This document shows, in pieces, positions 49,511 to 60,900 of a stretch of 64,000 bases of DNA (position 1 is its first letter; each line of letters begins with the position of its first letter). The stretch is from assembly GCA_973895155.1 (NCBI GenBank), contig OZ316891.1:28830001-28894000 (forward strand). The letters run 5' to 3'. The DNA comes from Marsupella aquatica. Its lineage: Eukaryota; Marchantiophyta. Below the pieces are notes generated by a model that did no database searches, was not told the origin of the DNA, and was given only the letters and a program-made list of their open reading frames with translations. A program made the translations under genes and the position numbers.

Positions 49511-49610
49511 NNNNNNNNNNNNNNNNNNNNNNNNNNNNNNNNNNNNNNNNNNNNNNNNNNNNNNNNNNNNNNNNNNNNNNNNNNNNNNNNNNNNNNNNNN
49601 NNNNNNNNNN
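49511..49610. other. assembly gap (100 N)
   Basis: Exactly 100 N, the conventional length for a gap of unknown size. The true distance between the flanks is not known, and the ORFs crossing it are meaningless. Confidence 1.
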
Positions 49611-49774
49611 ATTGTGTGTTTATTATATACTGCAAGTTCTTTCTTCATTGTCATTACCGATCCTGAACTAGTGGATGTTGTTTGTGCATTTTTTGGCATG
49701 CAGGTAGGGCAAAACAACCGCAAAGCAGTCGGACAAAGGGGGCTGGCCAGGTCAAACCACCAAAAAAGGCCAAG

Positions 49775-50130
49775 AAGGTGACCTTCTTTGACGTCCCGTC
49801 TAACTTGTCTGAACTGACCACATTCGTCAAATCAACATCAAGTGTTACCTCCAGATACAAAAGACACTTTCACACAAGAAGGAGATACACGCTGCAATAA
49901 AACTGGTCACAATTTGCACTTCACAAACAAAAGAAAGGGAAGGACATGTTACCGCAAAGCTGAACTCCCCACTTCCACTTGCTTAGTCACTCTGGCCCCT
50001 CCACCAATAGACTGCCAAAATTGAGACCCGCACCCAGAATGAACGTCCAGTCAATGTCGCTTCTTTGATGTCCCGTCTAGCTTCTCAGAAGTATTGACGG
50101 TCTTCAAATCAACAACGAGTGTTACCTACA
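49775..50130 (+). repeat. duplicated exon-like segment coding FFDVPS..SE..T..KST.SVT
   Basis: Two blocks about 275 bp apart code for the same short peptide pattern. The first reads VTFFDVPSNLSELTTFVKST (from 49780) and the second FFDVPSSFSEVLTVFKSTTS (from 50060). Both are open and of coding character while the DNA between them differs. The first is preceded by a Lys-rich stretch (PPKKAKK) and an acceptor-like ggcatgcag at 49696-49704. Part of an unidentified gene within the large element. Confidence 0.5.
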
Positions 50131-51010
50131 GGTGCATACAAAATAAATGGAACCATAAATAATGAGGTGAAAATTGTAGCTAAATGTTCAAAGCACAACA
50201 AACTGTCAACTATGATGGCTACCTCTCATCACAATAAAGCACAACATTTGATCTCCGATGAGAAATTGAAGAAAGAGGATAGGAGAGGAATAGTTACCTA
50301 GCGGCTAAACTTTGGACCTTCCACTGTCGCTCCTTCACCTTTAGAGCAAACGGATTGCCAAAGCTTGGTCCTGCACCCAAATGCCCAAAAACTGTCACCA
50401 ATGCTTGCGAGTTGTCATTGACTAGATTTTACCTACACAGATGACAGTAGCAAGGATTGTCACAGAAGAGAACCTAAGATGGCAGCACACAATGACAACT
50501 CATAGCATTTTATCTGGGGGAGAGAGAAGTGCGAGAGGGAATTCTTTACCTCCCACATGAACTGGAGACCTCCAGCTTTCTCGCAATGGGTGGGGAAGTG
50601 AGCCCACCAACAACAGACCACCAGGCTTGGACCACAACGCAAACCCAAATGTTGTCTCTGGTCAACAATGCACTGTCCTTGCAATGGACATAAACCCTGA
50701 AAGCACCACAAATAGTCAATCATTAAATGGCAAGATACTGTCTGAAAGAACTCATTGCATTCTACATGGAGAGACTAAAGAAAGGAAGTCAGGAAGGGAA
50801 GAGGAGAAAATCACCTATTAGTTGATCCGAATGCCTGCACTTGGTCGCTTGCTGTTGCTTGTACCCCTCGCCCTTCCAGCAGGCCTTCCAGCACTGGTTC
50901 CGTGTATGAAAGCAATAAACCCCGTCTCAAACCTGCACCCAAAACTCCCCACGCATTGTCACCACAATTGCAAAATGGAAGGATCAAATTTGACAAACAT
51001 GGGACAAAGT
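50130..51010. other. degenerate ~300-bp repeat units, no supported gene
   Basis: Anchors resembling gcacccaaa recur at about 50026, 50370, 50627 and 50931, each followed by related text (cactgtcacc or tgtcaacaatgcactgtcc), suggesting a worn tandem array with a period near 300 bp. Frames are short and overlap on both strands. Confidence 0.35.
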
Positions 51011-51019
51011 AACCAGACT

Positions 51020-52110
51020 GACGATGGCAATGAGCATAGTTGCTAAAGGCGATAAATGGCAACAACCAGAGGCTTTGATAAAGCAATGGCGACAAGCACA
51101 GCTACTAAAGATGATGGCGGCAACGAGTGGAGCTCTAGCCCGAGCTTCAGCAATGGCGGAGACCATGGACAAGCAATGGCGACACGGATGGCAGATGCGA
51201 TCACTACAACAAGATTGCAAAAAGAACCTGGAACAAAGAGAGAAGAACGCGGATGACAGCAAGCCCGGGAGCAAGCGGGGGACCATTATCGAAATGAGCC
51301 GAGGCATGAGCCCGACATAGAACGCCACGAGGGACGCAGGGAGGCACCAGGAGCCATCGCAATGCACACAAATCTAACCCTATCTAAACTGTCAGCAACA
51401 TTGACAATATGTATGTGCTTAAGCCTTGGCAACAACAACTGCGAGAAATGGAAGCATTTAGATTTAAAAGTTCAAAAGCCCGTTCAAAAGAAAGCACCAA
51501 GAAACCAAACTGCGAATGCACCAAGAAAACCTTGAAGCAAAAAAATGGTCACCAAGAGTTGGGCCAAGAGTCACAAAAAGTATCACCACAGCAGTGGAGA
51601 CGGGAGCGGAGATGACAAGCAGAGACAGTTGGGAATTGGGTCCAAGAGACAGTGAGCGCAGGCAATGGCAAACGACCAAAGATTATCAAAACAACAAGCC
51701 CTATCCTCGGCCCTGTCAATCGAGTGAGTCGTGACCCGGTCGTAGAGTTGAAGCCCGAGCTAAAGCGGAGGCGGCGAGCACAGCTGCTGAAGGCGCCCGA
51801 GAAGGCAATGGCGGCAATGAACAAAGCTCCAGTGATGGCGGAGGCGGCAAGCACAGCTGTTGAAGGCGATGGCAGCAATGTGCGAAGCTCCAGCGATGAC
51901 AGAGAGCAGAAACAAGCGATGGCGGCGGGGATGGTGAACGCGATCACTGCTGCAGCAAGATTGCAAAAACAACGAGAAAAGGTTGAAGCGAGCCGGGAAG
52001 CGAGCTCAATTGGCAGCAAGCAGGGGACCGAGTGAGGAATGAACCAAGGAATGAGCCCTCCACGGAATGCCAGGAGGGACGCGGGGAGGGCGGGGAGGGG
52101 GGAGAGGGAC
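51020..52110. repeat. diverged direct repeat of Ala/Ser/Met-coding sequence
   Basis: The segment 51020-51360 recurs in changed form at 51740-52110. Shared pieces include agcacagct(g/a)ct(g/a)aag, gcgatcactactgcagcaagattgcaaaaa-like text (gcgatcact..aagattgcaaaaa) and gggaccgag/gggaccatt. Internally both have short repeats around gcaatggcgg. Plus-strand frames are open but of biased composition, so coding is doubtful. Confidence 0.5.
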
Positions 52111-52707
52111 AAGGAGCCTGCGCCCTAATCCTATTCAAACACATCGGCCCTCTCCCTGGCCTTATCGTCACCACACAATCGGTGCACGATATGACGGAGA
52201 GTCAATCTCATCCGTCGCCTCACACTCCTGCCACCACTGACTCTAATACCCCCGCCCGGACCCCCATTAACCTTGAAGCAAAGCTGTCAGGACCAAAACC
52301 TGAAAACCTGGAAAACCCCACCCAAACCAGACCCAAACCCCCGCCTAAACCCCACCACAAAACCCCGCACAAAACAAACATTCAGAAGGGACCTTATAGT
52401 AGCAATATATTAAAACATTAATATAATGAGTACCAACTAACAGTAGACATGTGGACCAATCATATACTGCCACGTGTTGCGATAATTACTACCCCCTTGC
52501 CTAAATATAATAAATGGGAGTTTCAAAAATACCTTGTTACTTAAAACCTATTCGACACTAAAAAACCCACCCTTATTATCTTCTAACTATCTTATAATAA
52601 TTAGTTCGGGATGAATTAAAAATACCCTTGAAGCGTTCGCACGTCCTACCCGTATTATATAAGCTGAGGGCCCAGGGAAGTGCAGGGTCGACAGTGGGAG
52701 CGAGAGT

Positions 52708-52934
52708 GGGAGAGCACAGGGTTGGCTGGGCACTCTCCCGCCCAGATTTTGAAACGACAGACGGGGATGGAAAGGTTCCGTTATCCATGCCAAAACATAA
52801 ACCCGTCATCCATGCCAGAACATAAACTCACGTTCTTTGGTTTATCGGGCAGGCTGCATTGGGCTTAGGGACGGGCAGCATACGGTGGCCCACTAATCTT
52901 GGACAGCATTAACTTAGCGTAGATTTAACTCAGG
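52708..52934. repeat. right long inverted repeat
   Basis: Reverse complement of the left repeat at 44482-44684. It differs by a tandem copy of a ~29-bp unit (gtttatgtt(t/c)tggcatgga) that is single on the left, which explains its greater length. Confidence 0.88.
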
Positions 52935-52998
52935 TCCACGCCTAATATTGTGGACATATTTGTTCCATAATATTGTCCCATAATATTGTCCCACAATT

Positions 52999-53177
52999 GT
53001 GGAGCTTGAACCAAAGTGTTGTGGAGCATAAGTGAGATCACCAGGAAGTTGAATGGAGTTGCCAAGTCATATTGTGGATCTTGAACCAAAGTGTTGTCAA
53101 GCATAAGTGAGATGATCAGGAAGTTGCGCAAGTGGGCCATAAGTGAGATGACCAGGAAGTTGAGGGGAGTTGGCAAG
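52999..53177. repeat. 75-bp direct repeat, two copies plus a partial third
   Basis: Units starting gtgga(g/t)cttgaaccaaagtg lie at 52999 and 53074. The tail cataagtgagatgaccaggaa is repeated a third time at about 53140. Confidence 0.8.
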
Positions 53178-53179
53178 TC

Positions 53180-54518
53180 AGCCTAGCAACTGGAACCCCA
53201 AAATGTGTGCATTATGGGAAGAGGGATGGGTTGAGTGAAGACAGTGTGTGTAGTGGCACATTTAGGTTTATCTCATGGTTAGTAAAAAATGTCACTATAA
53301 TGATACAACCAGGGTTTTAGTTTTATCTCATGGGTAGGAAAAAAATGTCACTATAATGGCATAAGCAGGGAGTCTTATCAGAATGACATTTTGTAGATAG
53401 ACCATGGAAAAGAAAGAAGGGGATTGCATACAACAATGTTAAGATATTAATTTTATGTGAGGTGATAAATCCAGGAATTTACCCAACTTTTCACGAGGAA
53501 GTACAGTAGATAGTGCATAAGTATATTGATCTTAGGGTGTCAATTAATTGTGATAAGTCTTTTGCTATTAGACTTGAGGAAGCATATTATGGAGTCAGGT
53601 GACTACTCTATTCGAGGAAGTCAGGAAAGGGACATGAGAGTCAAACGTCATCCATTAGAAAAGTGGCAAGAAGCAGACAGGGAAAGAGGTAGCAAAGTAC
53701 CTGTACATCAAATCTTTAATTATACGGAAGTTTTAAGGAACCGAACGTCTCACAGAGAAAGTGCAACCAGAATGTAACATGTACTAGTGTTCCCTTTTGT
53801 TTGTATTTTGGGCAGGTGGCAATTTTGTATTTGAGGGAAGGGACACTTCTCGCGAGTTGAGAAGCCTCCCTTAGCAAAAAGTGTGTACTTGACTTCTAAG
53901 GTTAGAGTATGACGGTTAGATCAATGTAAGATCAGATGAGGGCTGCTTATTTTGGTGAATACGTCATTAAAACTTTTTAAAAAGCTCTTTGTATAGCCTC
54001 TTCAACTCAGAAAGGACACACTGGGATATACCTTCACCTTCCACCAGAACAAGCCAGCCTTCCACCACAAACTATCATTCAGGTGGATGGTTCCTTGGAA
54101 AAGTCAATTTTTCTAACCCCATGTGTCTCACTCTTAGATGTTGTCATAGATATTGTTGGCCCAAGTCTATTCCATTGAGGTGATAAGAGGGCAACATCCA
54201 TTTTTCCTAACCCTCAAATCATTTGTGTAAAAGGGCTTTGGTGGTCACACTCTTAGATGCTGCCCACCTGCCTGGCTCTATCTAGTGTTCCATCCAGTGA
54301 TAAGAGGGTGACCTCAATGGTTTTGTGAAGTGTCAGGTCATTCATGTGTAAAAGGGCTTTGGTGAATCCCACTCTGGGGGTAGGTGCAAGAGCTGGTTGC
54401 GAGATGAACTGTAAAATGGGATCCTCACTTGCCACAATGAATATTACTCTTGCTGGGCTATGCTTGCTGGGACAATACATGAGTATCAAACTCTAAACTT
54501 ATATGAATTTGCATATAT
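53180..54518. other. intergenic, short duplications only
   Basis: Two ~55-bp copies around tttatctcatgg..aaaaaatgtcactataatg (53265 and 53320) and two copies around gtgtaaaagggctttggtg (about 54226 and 54346) are visible. A frame at 53526-53777 has no domain. No gene is supported. Confidence 0.45.
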
Positions 54519-55104
54519 TAAGAGCATCTCCAACAGTCACGCCATTTGCTTACGCTACACATTAAATACAGCGCACCTCCGCTGCTTTTTTTAGGTTGCG
54601 CTACAGCCCGTGCGGGGTTTGTCAAAGGGCAACCCCATCGGTTACGCCATTTTTTGTGCGCGCCATTTTATTTGGACACGCGTCCAGCCGTCCAGCAAAG
54701 ACGTGGTTGCTTGTATTGTGTTCGCCCCCTCTCTTCACGGAGGTCCACTCCGCAATGGCAATGTCCGATGTTGGGCTTTGGACATATGTGTGTTGACCTC
54801 TCGCATCCATAATTTGAGCTTCTTGCTTCAGAGGTTTGCGCCCCTTCGTCCACTGGACTTGGCATGTTGCCATTGAAGGCACTTGTCCACATTGGCTGAA
54901 ATTGCTGAAGTTCGACTGAAATTGCTCTGCGACATCGATGGCACATTGCATCACAATGTCTTGTGGATTCCGAAGGAATCACCTGAAGCTTCATGGACAC
55001 ATAAGTCGTCTCTTGCCATTTCAACATTCACATTTGTGCTTGAATTGTCGATTGATTGGCAATTTCACATCCTATTCGTCAATCAGCATTTCTGTTTGTG
55101 AGCT

Positions 55105-56424
55105 ATGGATCCCCCTCAATTTCAACAATGGGTAGTTGATCGAGTTGGGTCCGACGATGACATAGAGGATGTTCTTGCTGATCACATCAGCAATCTCTTG
55201 GAGGAAGGAGACATGCTTGAAGAGATGGCAGAGGTCTTGAATAGAACACATGGAGGCTCGACAGTTGGCCACTCCCCAAATATTTTGCGCGATCATGTCT
55301 CAGGGCATGACAGGATTTGGGGAGACTACTTTTCATCCTTTGCAGCTTTTCCACCTCATTTGTTCAGGAGGAGGTTTCGTATGAGAAGGGATTTGTTTAT
55401 ACGTATTCACAACAAAATTCTTCAGGAGGATGAGTACTTTGTGCAGAAGCCTGATGCAACCGGGAAAGTAGGCCTCAGCAGCATTCAAAAAATGACTGCA
55501 ACACTCAGGATGATGTGCTACGGCTCGGCAGGGGATGCTGTCGATGAGTATGTTTGGATTGGAGAGTCTATTGCAATTGCTGCATTCAAGCACTTTGTGG
55601 AAGCCATTGTGAATTGTTTTGGCGAGGAGTACCTTCGGCACCCTACAGAGGAGGATGTGAGAAGGCATATGGAGATCAATCGAAAGCGAGGATTTGTTGG
55701 GATGTTTGGGTCACTTGATTGCACCCATTGGACATGGAAGAATTGCCCAGTGGGTGAACAAGGACAATTCCTAGACAAGGATGGGTTGAATTCAATTGTA
55801 CTCGAAGCAGTTGCCACTTCAGACTTGTGGATATGGCATGCATTTGCTGGAATTCCAGGATCAAACAATGACATCAACGTCATTGATAGATCTCCATTGC
55901 TGGTCAACTTGTTGAATGGAGTGGCTCCCAATGTTGCCTTCTCTGTTAACGGGCATGACTACAAAATGTTCTATCTTCTTGCAGATGGAATCTATCCAGA
56001 TTACACAATCTTCATGAAGACTATTGCAGATCCCCAAGGAGCCAAAAGGAAATGGTATGCCAAGAGACAAGAATCAGTGCGGAAGGATGTAGAACGATGC
56101 TTCGGTGTCTTGCAGGCCAGATTTGCAATGGTTAAGAACCCAGCACGATGGTGGAGTAGAGATCAAATGACATTGATCTGGAAAGCTGCAGTCATCATGC
56201 ACAATATGATCATTGAGGACGAGGCTGATGAATTTGACTTGACACATGATTATCTGTTCGATAGAAATGATGTCCAGTGGCAGCACAGGCCACGACCTCG
56301 TGTCTCTTTTGTAGGACTGACTCACAATATAGGGCTTATCGCCAATGCAACAAATGCAAACCAACTTCGAGATGACCTGGTTGAACATCTATGGCAGATT
56401 AGAGGTGACGACGATGAGGAGTGA
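55105..56424 (+). CDS. PIF/Harbinger DDE transposase, intact
   Basis: This uninterrupted 439-residue protein cuts and pastes Harbinger elements in the nucleus. An acidic N-terminus (~1-60) precedes a helical region with FRRRFRMRRDLFIRI (87-101) and a helix-turn-helix-like part, GLSSIQKMTATLRMMCYG (123-140). The catalytic domain (DDE_4 type) has Asp205 in GSLDCTHWTWKNCP, Asp294 in LLADGIYPDYTIF and Glu330 in KDVERCFGVLQARF. The D-(35)-E spacing is as expected for this superfamily. Other family motifs are GSNNDINVIDRSPLL (252-266) and AAVIMHNMIIEDE (361-373). The protein ends in an acidic tail. The start ATG at 55105 follows directly on an untranslated leader, and no intron is needed. Its partner gene is on the opposite strand downstream. 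Confidence 0.95.
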   Translation: MDPPQFQQWVVDRVGSDDDIEDVLADHISNLLEEGDMLEEMAEVLNRTHGGSTVGHSPNILRDHVSGHDRIWGDYFSSFAAFPPHLFRRRFRMRRDLFIRIHNKILQEDEYFVQKPDATGKVGLSSIQKMTATLRMMCYGSAGDAVDEYVWIGESIAIAAFKHFVEAIVNCFGEEYLRHPTEEDVRRHMEINRKRGFVGMFGSLDCTHWTWKNCPVGEQGQFLDKDGLNSIVLEAVATSDLWIWHAFAGIPGSNNDINVIDRSPLLVNLLNGVAPNVAFSVNGHDYKMFYLLADGIYPDYTIFMKTIADPQGAKRKWYAKRQESVRKDVERCFGVLQARFAMVKNPARWWSRDQMTLIWKAAVIMHNMIIEDEADEFDLTHDYLFDRNDVQWQHRPRPRVSFVGLTHNIGLIANATNANQLRDDLVEHLWQIRGDDDEE

Positions 56425-56791
56425 CAGTCCGAGTGATAGAGTGAGGATTTGAGTGAGGGTACACATTAGACAGGGCCAAGTCTGACGTACACAGTCTCTA
56501 GTTCGGAGGAATTGTATTTGACTTTATTTATATAAATTTCTCCACCATACCTTTTACTTGTGCAAAATTGAAGGACTTCAATGGATTTCTGGAATGTGAG
56601 TTTATGAATGCCATGACAACCTAGTCATTCATCTCATATGAGGTTGCAAAGTACATTAAATCGCAATGCATTGACAATGCAATGAGCAGTAAGTTGTAGC
56701 TGGAATATCTGGTCCAGGCCATATGACTAAATATCGTGATCAGACATACAATGTGTGCAATGGTTTGTGAAATGAATGTTCTGTTTGCACA

Positions 56792-57940
56792 CTACATGAA
56801 AGAGTACAAGTTTCTAATATCCTGGTATTGGAGAGCAGTCCCTGAAAAAGAATCCATCCGGTTCGGACTCTGACTGTCTAGGGGAGTATCGTTTTCATTT
56901 GCAAAGTCTCCTCCTACTGGAGGTGATTCCTCAATGTCCTCACCGTCGTCAGCATCCTCTTCATCTTCGATCCTTTCATCGCCCGGGAAGAGTGTAGAGT
57001 TGCATTCTCTGTTTGCAACATTGGGCGAAATGTTCTCTTGGTGAACTGGAATCGTCGGTGAGAGCAAGGATTCGTCCCTGGAGGTTTCCACAGATTTAAG
57101 GTGCTTCGTGAGCTGTAACTCTGCCACCTCCCTCTTCATTTTCAAAAACTTTTGAGCCTGCAGGTCCAGGTTGTCCATGTTCACAGAGAATAGCTGGATC
57201 TCATAAACATCCTCCATAGCACGAGCCCTCCGATTCAAAGCAGCGGCAATCTCTGATGTGGAATCGGCCAATGAACTCTTGCTCTTGGCAGCCTTCCTTT
57301 CTAGAGCAGCCAACTCCTTGGCTTTCTTGTTACCAATTGGGCGATCAGTAACCATTTCTGGTGTAGCAATTTTGTTTCCAAGGCTCGATTCATCAGCTAG
57401 CTCAATAGTCTCATTGTCTGCACCTATGCCACTATTGTTCCTCTTTTGCTTCGAAGCTCGCTCAAGATACTTGTCGTTTAGTCGTGCTGCAACCTGCCAC
57501 TTCGGTGAATCCTTCAGGATTTGCCATGCTCCATCCATCGTAAACTCAAGGCCCTTCTTGTGGGTCTGTTGATAAAGCGCTTTTGCCTTCTCCATCTGCT
57601 CCTCTTCATTAGTGCCAGACTCGTTCAGCTCAATGATTGTCAACATCGCTCTTGTGAATTTGGCACAGTCGTGATTGATTTCACTCCATTTTGAGCCCAA
57701 GGAGCGGATAGACCTTGGTACATTCTTCACTACACCTGGGTGCTTCTTCCTAAAATCAGCCATGGCTTTCGTAAAATGTGCCTCAATCTTGCTCCAATAC
57801 ACGTCTGACTTTTGCTGAGCTCCCACAGATGAGCAGTTGCTGCACGCAAGCCAAGACCTTGCAATCTGCTCAATCTCTATGTTTGAGAAATTTGCTTGCT
57901 TCTTCCCCTTTCCCTTGGCGGAGACATCCTGTGGAGGCAT
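56792..57940 (-). CDS. Harbinger Myb/SANT-like accessory protein, intact
   Basis: This 382-residue gene is the second ORF of the Harbinger element. In the known family this protein enters the nucleus, binds the element ends and recruits the transposase. It starts MPPQDVSAKGKGKKQANFSN; the open frame extends 27 codons further upstream only to a GTG, so I chose the ATG at 57940. The SANT/trihelix-like part (about residues 20-140) has WLACSNCSSVGAQQKSDVYW, FRKKHPGVVKNVPRSIRSLG and KWSEINHDCAKF. Then come FTMDGAWQILKDSPKW, the RPIGNKKAKELAALERKAAK basic motif and a coiled-coil-like stretch. The C-terminus is acidic (DERIEDEEDADDGEDIEES). It has no stops or frameshifts, unlike the copy at 33.7 kb. 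Confidence 0.9.
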   Translation of the reverse strand: MPPQDVSAKGKGKKQANFSNIEIEQIARSWLACSNCSSVGAQQKSDVYWSKIEAHFTKAMADFRKKHPGVVKNVPRSIRSLGSKWSEINHDCAKFTRAMLTIIELNESGTNEEEQMEKAKALYQQTHKKGLEFTMDGAWQILKDSPKWQVAARLNDKYLERASKQKRNNSGIGADNETIELADESSLGNKIATPEMVTDRPIGNKKAKELAALERKAAKSKSSLADSTSEIAAALNRRARAMEDVYEIQLFSVNMDNLDLQAQKFLKMKREVAELQLTKHLKSVETSRDESLLSPTIPVHQENISPNVANRECNSTLFPGDERIEDEEDADDGEDIEESPPVGGDFANENDTPLDSQSPNRMDSFSGTALQYQDIRNLYSFM

Positions 57941-60900
57941 GGCGATGCACTGTGGGAGCTGAAAATTGACAGTGAAATGCAGAACTGACGAATTCTCTGT
58001 GTGTGATGCCAGTGCGCACACTTCAATACGTGCTTCAAGCCCTGTTCAATTTCATGTGTTCATCGCTGTGTGGCAATGACCTTTTCCTGACTTGAAGCGG
58101 GAATTGTTTCACAGTTTGCATTTTCTCCTTCCCGCATGGAGCTTGAGCCCTTCCAGACCGTCCGATCTGCATCTGAGAGAACCCCGTGAACGCCAAAGTT
58201 ATCCCGTCGATACGCCATATGAGCGGAAGTATAGCGATCCCGTGAGCTCAAACCCCGTTTGCGCATTCTCCGTTGGTGTTAGCGTCAGCCTGTTGGGGTT
58301 GCCTTTTTCCCTCTAAGTGACTGGGTTCAGGCATAACCCCGTTACCGTAACATATACCGCAACCGTTGGAGATGCTCTAAGCAACATTCAGAAAATAATG
58401 TGAAGACAGCCCTCATGTACCATCTCCCTAGTCTTACAGAGTGTGTAAATATCTCGGGCAGACAAGCGCAGGCTAAAGGGCAGCTTGGGCAGACACTTAT
58501 TTTAGATGGGGTGTATGGATAGATCTGACAGTGTAAAAAAACAATATTTGGATGAAGGGTCATGATTGGTTCCCATTTTTTCTGCTTGCTTGGAAAATAG
58601 TGTACACCACCAAATATAATTCACTTTTGGTTTATTATTTCCACTTTTTTCAGGTTTTCATTTTTTTCACGGTTGCATTTTTTGGCATTTTTTGGCATTT
58701 TTTTGGTGCAAGAGTGTATTATAGTTTTTGATTTTTGGTGTAATGATGAAAATGAGCCAAAATTAAACAATAAAGTACCCAAAACTGTTGCGCTAGAGGA
58801 TCAAGAGATCAAGAGAGAGACTCTTGGAGTGGACCTATTGTAAAAGTGGACATAAGTCTATGCTGCACTGCAGATCTGATTCATTGAATGAGAATTCTGT
58901 CACAAACTCAGTGTGAGGCACCTCGCCAGTACCTTCTCCCTAGTAAGACCTTTTCCCTACTCACTTGTGTGCCACTCCAGCCGTAGACTTAGCTAAATCT
59001 CTGGTTTAGCTTCCTTGTCTTTGGTCTTGCTTCTTCTCTCCTGAATCCTGCCTCACCGGTTGTAGTTTGGGCACCACAACCTTTGGTCCACCTCGGTGCC
59101 GTCCCACTTTTGTGGGCCACCCATGTTCTATGCTGGCTTTTTGAATAAAATTCAATTGGGTCTTTCTAGGCAAAAAAAGAAGTCAGCATTGGTGACAGAA
59201 GATTTGAGACGAAGCGCAGTCCCACATCTGAGTAAAACTCATTCATTTTGCTCAATCAAGTCCAGAAGGTTTCACACTTCAGTGAGGAGCTCTAGAATGA
59301 GTGGATTGCGTCTCTCTGACGAGCAGTGGTTCTGTAAGCGGCGCGAAGGCAGCCAACAACTGGAAACAGAGATGTGATTTGGGAGCAAATATCCAACCAC
59401 TCCATATATTGTCCTGGCCTTGGAGTGTGTCCAACCACTCCGTTTTCAACATTGCAGATCTCCGATTCGAATGGTTCATTCAGCCCTCGTGATGTGCAAT
59501 TCTCGAAGCTGGAGTTGCGAGAGCGATTATTTGGATCAAAACTTATATAGTTGTTAACAGTGCACATCCAGGATACAAATTCGTGGTTCCATCTCCTCTT
59601 AGATAAGAAATGGTTTGAGGAAAAGAACGCGCTGTACTTTGAAATTGACTTGAAGACTCTCTCAAACCAGCACTGGCGATCTCGTCAGTCTGTTGATTCT
59701 TTCTTGTACATTCAGCGATGGAATGCACTGTAGTTCGTGGTTTATCGCCGTTACTCGGATCTTCTACAGTGTTACACAGTTGTTCGACTGTGGCAATGGA
59801 ACAGATTAGATCACAACAGTAGCTGAACATCTAAGTGTACCTTCGGTCTGGATGTACATGCACGATAGGCTTCAGTAGACCTTTTTGGGGCATTGCTCAG
59901 AAATATGATTGAATCTTCTAGTACCAGGCTGTCAAGAACCCAGTTCTGATAAGTTTATACATTCCGAACATTGAAGCTAGCATCAGCACTATCTGCCTCT
60001 GACACTACCTCTATTCTACTCATCGCTCTGCACCCTCTACTTTGAGGTAGGTAATGTTTGTCAGAGCTTTACACCAGCCAGACGTACCAACCAGTTGAGT
60101 CCTGTTACTTCTATCCCTTTGACGGATGATTACCCTACTACAACCTCTTTGTCGAATTCGTGGCATGTGGATAGGTGCTCTCGACGCCAATATCGATACT
60201 TTCATCCGTCTGGTCACTCCAACTAAACTTAGAAGTGTGTACTCTGTCGATCACTCTAGTATGAGATCAGGGGAGTGAGACAGTTGAGAAATGATCGAAT
60301 TGATAAGAACAGAAGCGCTTCAATTCTTCAGGATCGGACTCTCCTCCCCAGGTATAGGCTGACCTTCCCCCACCGATGTCGCATACGGGGAAAGTTTCGA
60401 GATAGAGCGCCTATCCTTCGGGATTGGACTCTTGCCCCTGAGGGACGGAGTCCAACTACAGATATCGCAGACAGGGGAAAACGTTTCTGGAGAGTCAGAG
60501 AGCCAATCTTCAAAAAAGGAATCGATCGACAAATCCCTTAAAGGTAGGATTGAGTTAAGGAAAGTCGCTTTTGCTCCACATCACACTGTTTTGCGTTCCT
60601 ATCACGGAATTGGTGGCCTCGCTCTGCGCGCGTAAAGAAAGTCCTCCCTCGGGTAGCTCCGTTCTCCTCTATCATAATTCAGTTCGAACCTAACGTTGTA
60701 GCTTTCATGACTGCAAGTTAGTATCGTCCCTGTTGGCCCCTGCATTGGCAAACACTCCGTGCGGATCCATCTTCAGATATTGTCGATCACATCCCTATCC
60801 TCCGGCTTTAGAAAATGAACAAGAAAGGCTTTCGGAGAGGCAAGTGCGAAGTACTTACATAAAGAATGGGATTCGTAGCTATAAAGTATGGCAGAATTTA

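Larger units (their letters stand above)
44482..52934. mobile_element. putative 8.45-kb composite transposon with ~200-bp terminal inverted repeats
   Basis: A left repeat (44482-44684) and a right repeat (52708-52934) are long, similar and in opposite orientation, both beginning cctgagttaaatcta when read inward. Between them lie a decayed multi-exon gene, a 211-codon ORF, duplicated exon-like segments and the assembly gap. Long ends plus gene fragments are typical of Mutator-like elements, but no transposase is recognised and I found no target-site duplication. It could also be two copies of a shorter element in opposite orientation. The call as one element is an inference. Confidence 0.55.
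54522..58377. mobile_element. apparently complete PIF/Harbinger transposon, 3856 bp, TAA target duplication
   Basis: The ends GAGCATCTCCAACAGT (left) and the complement of GAGCATCTCCAACGGT (right) are inverted repeats, with weaker matches continuing about 20 bases inward. Identical TAA flanks (54519-54521 and 58378-58380) are the expected target duplication. It encodes an intact DDE transposase (+) and an intact Myb/SANT-like protein (-), facing tail to tail with about 370 bp between. All parts needed for movement in the known family are present, so it may be active or very recently inserted. Confidence 0.93.

Noticed and set aside
58860-59200. Possible LTR end followed by attggtgacagaa
   Set aside because: No matching second LTR, no gag or pol, and only a vague resemblance to a primer-binding region.
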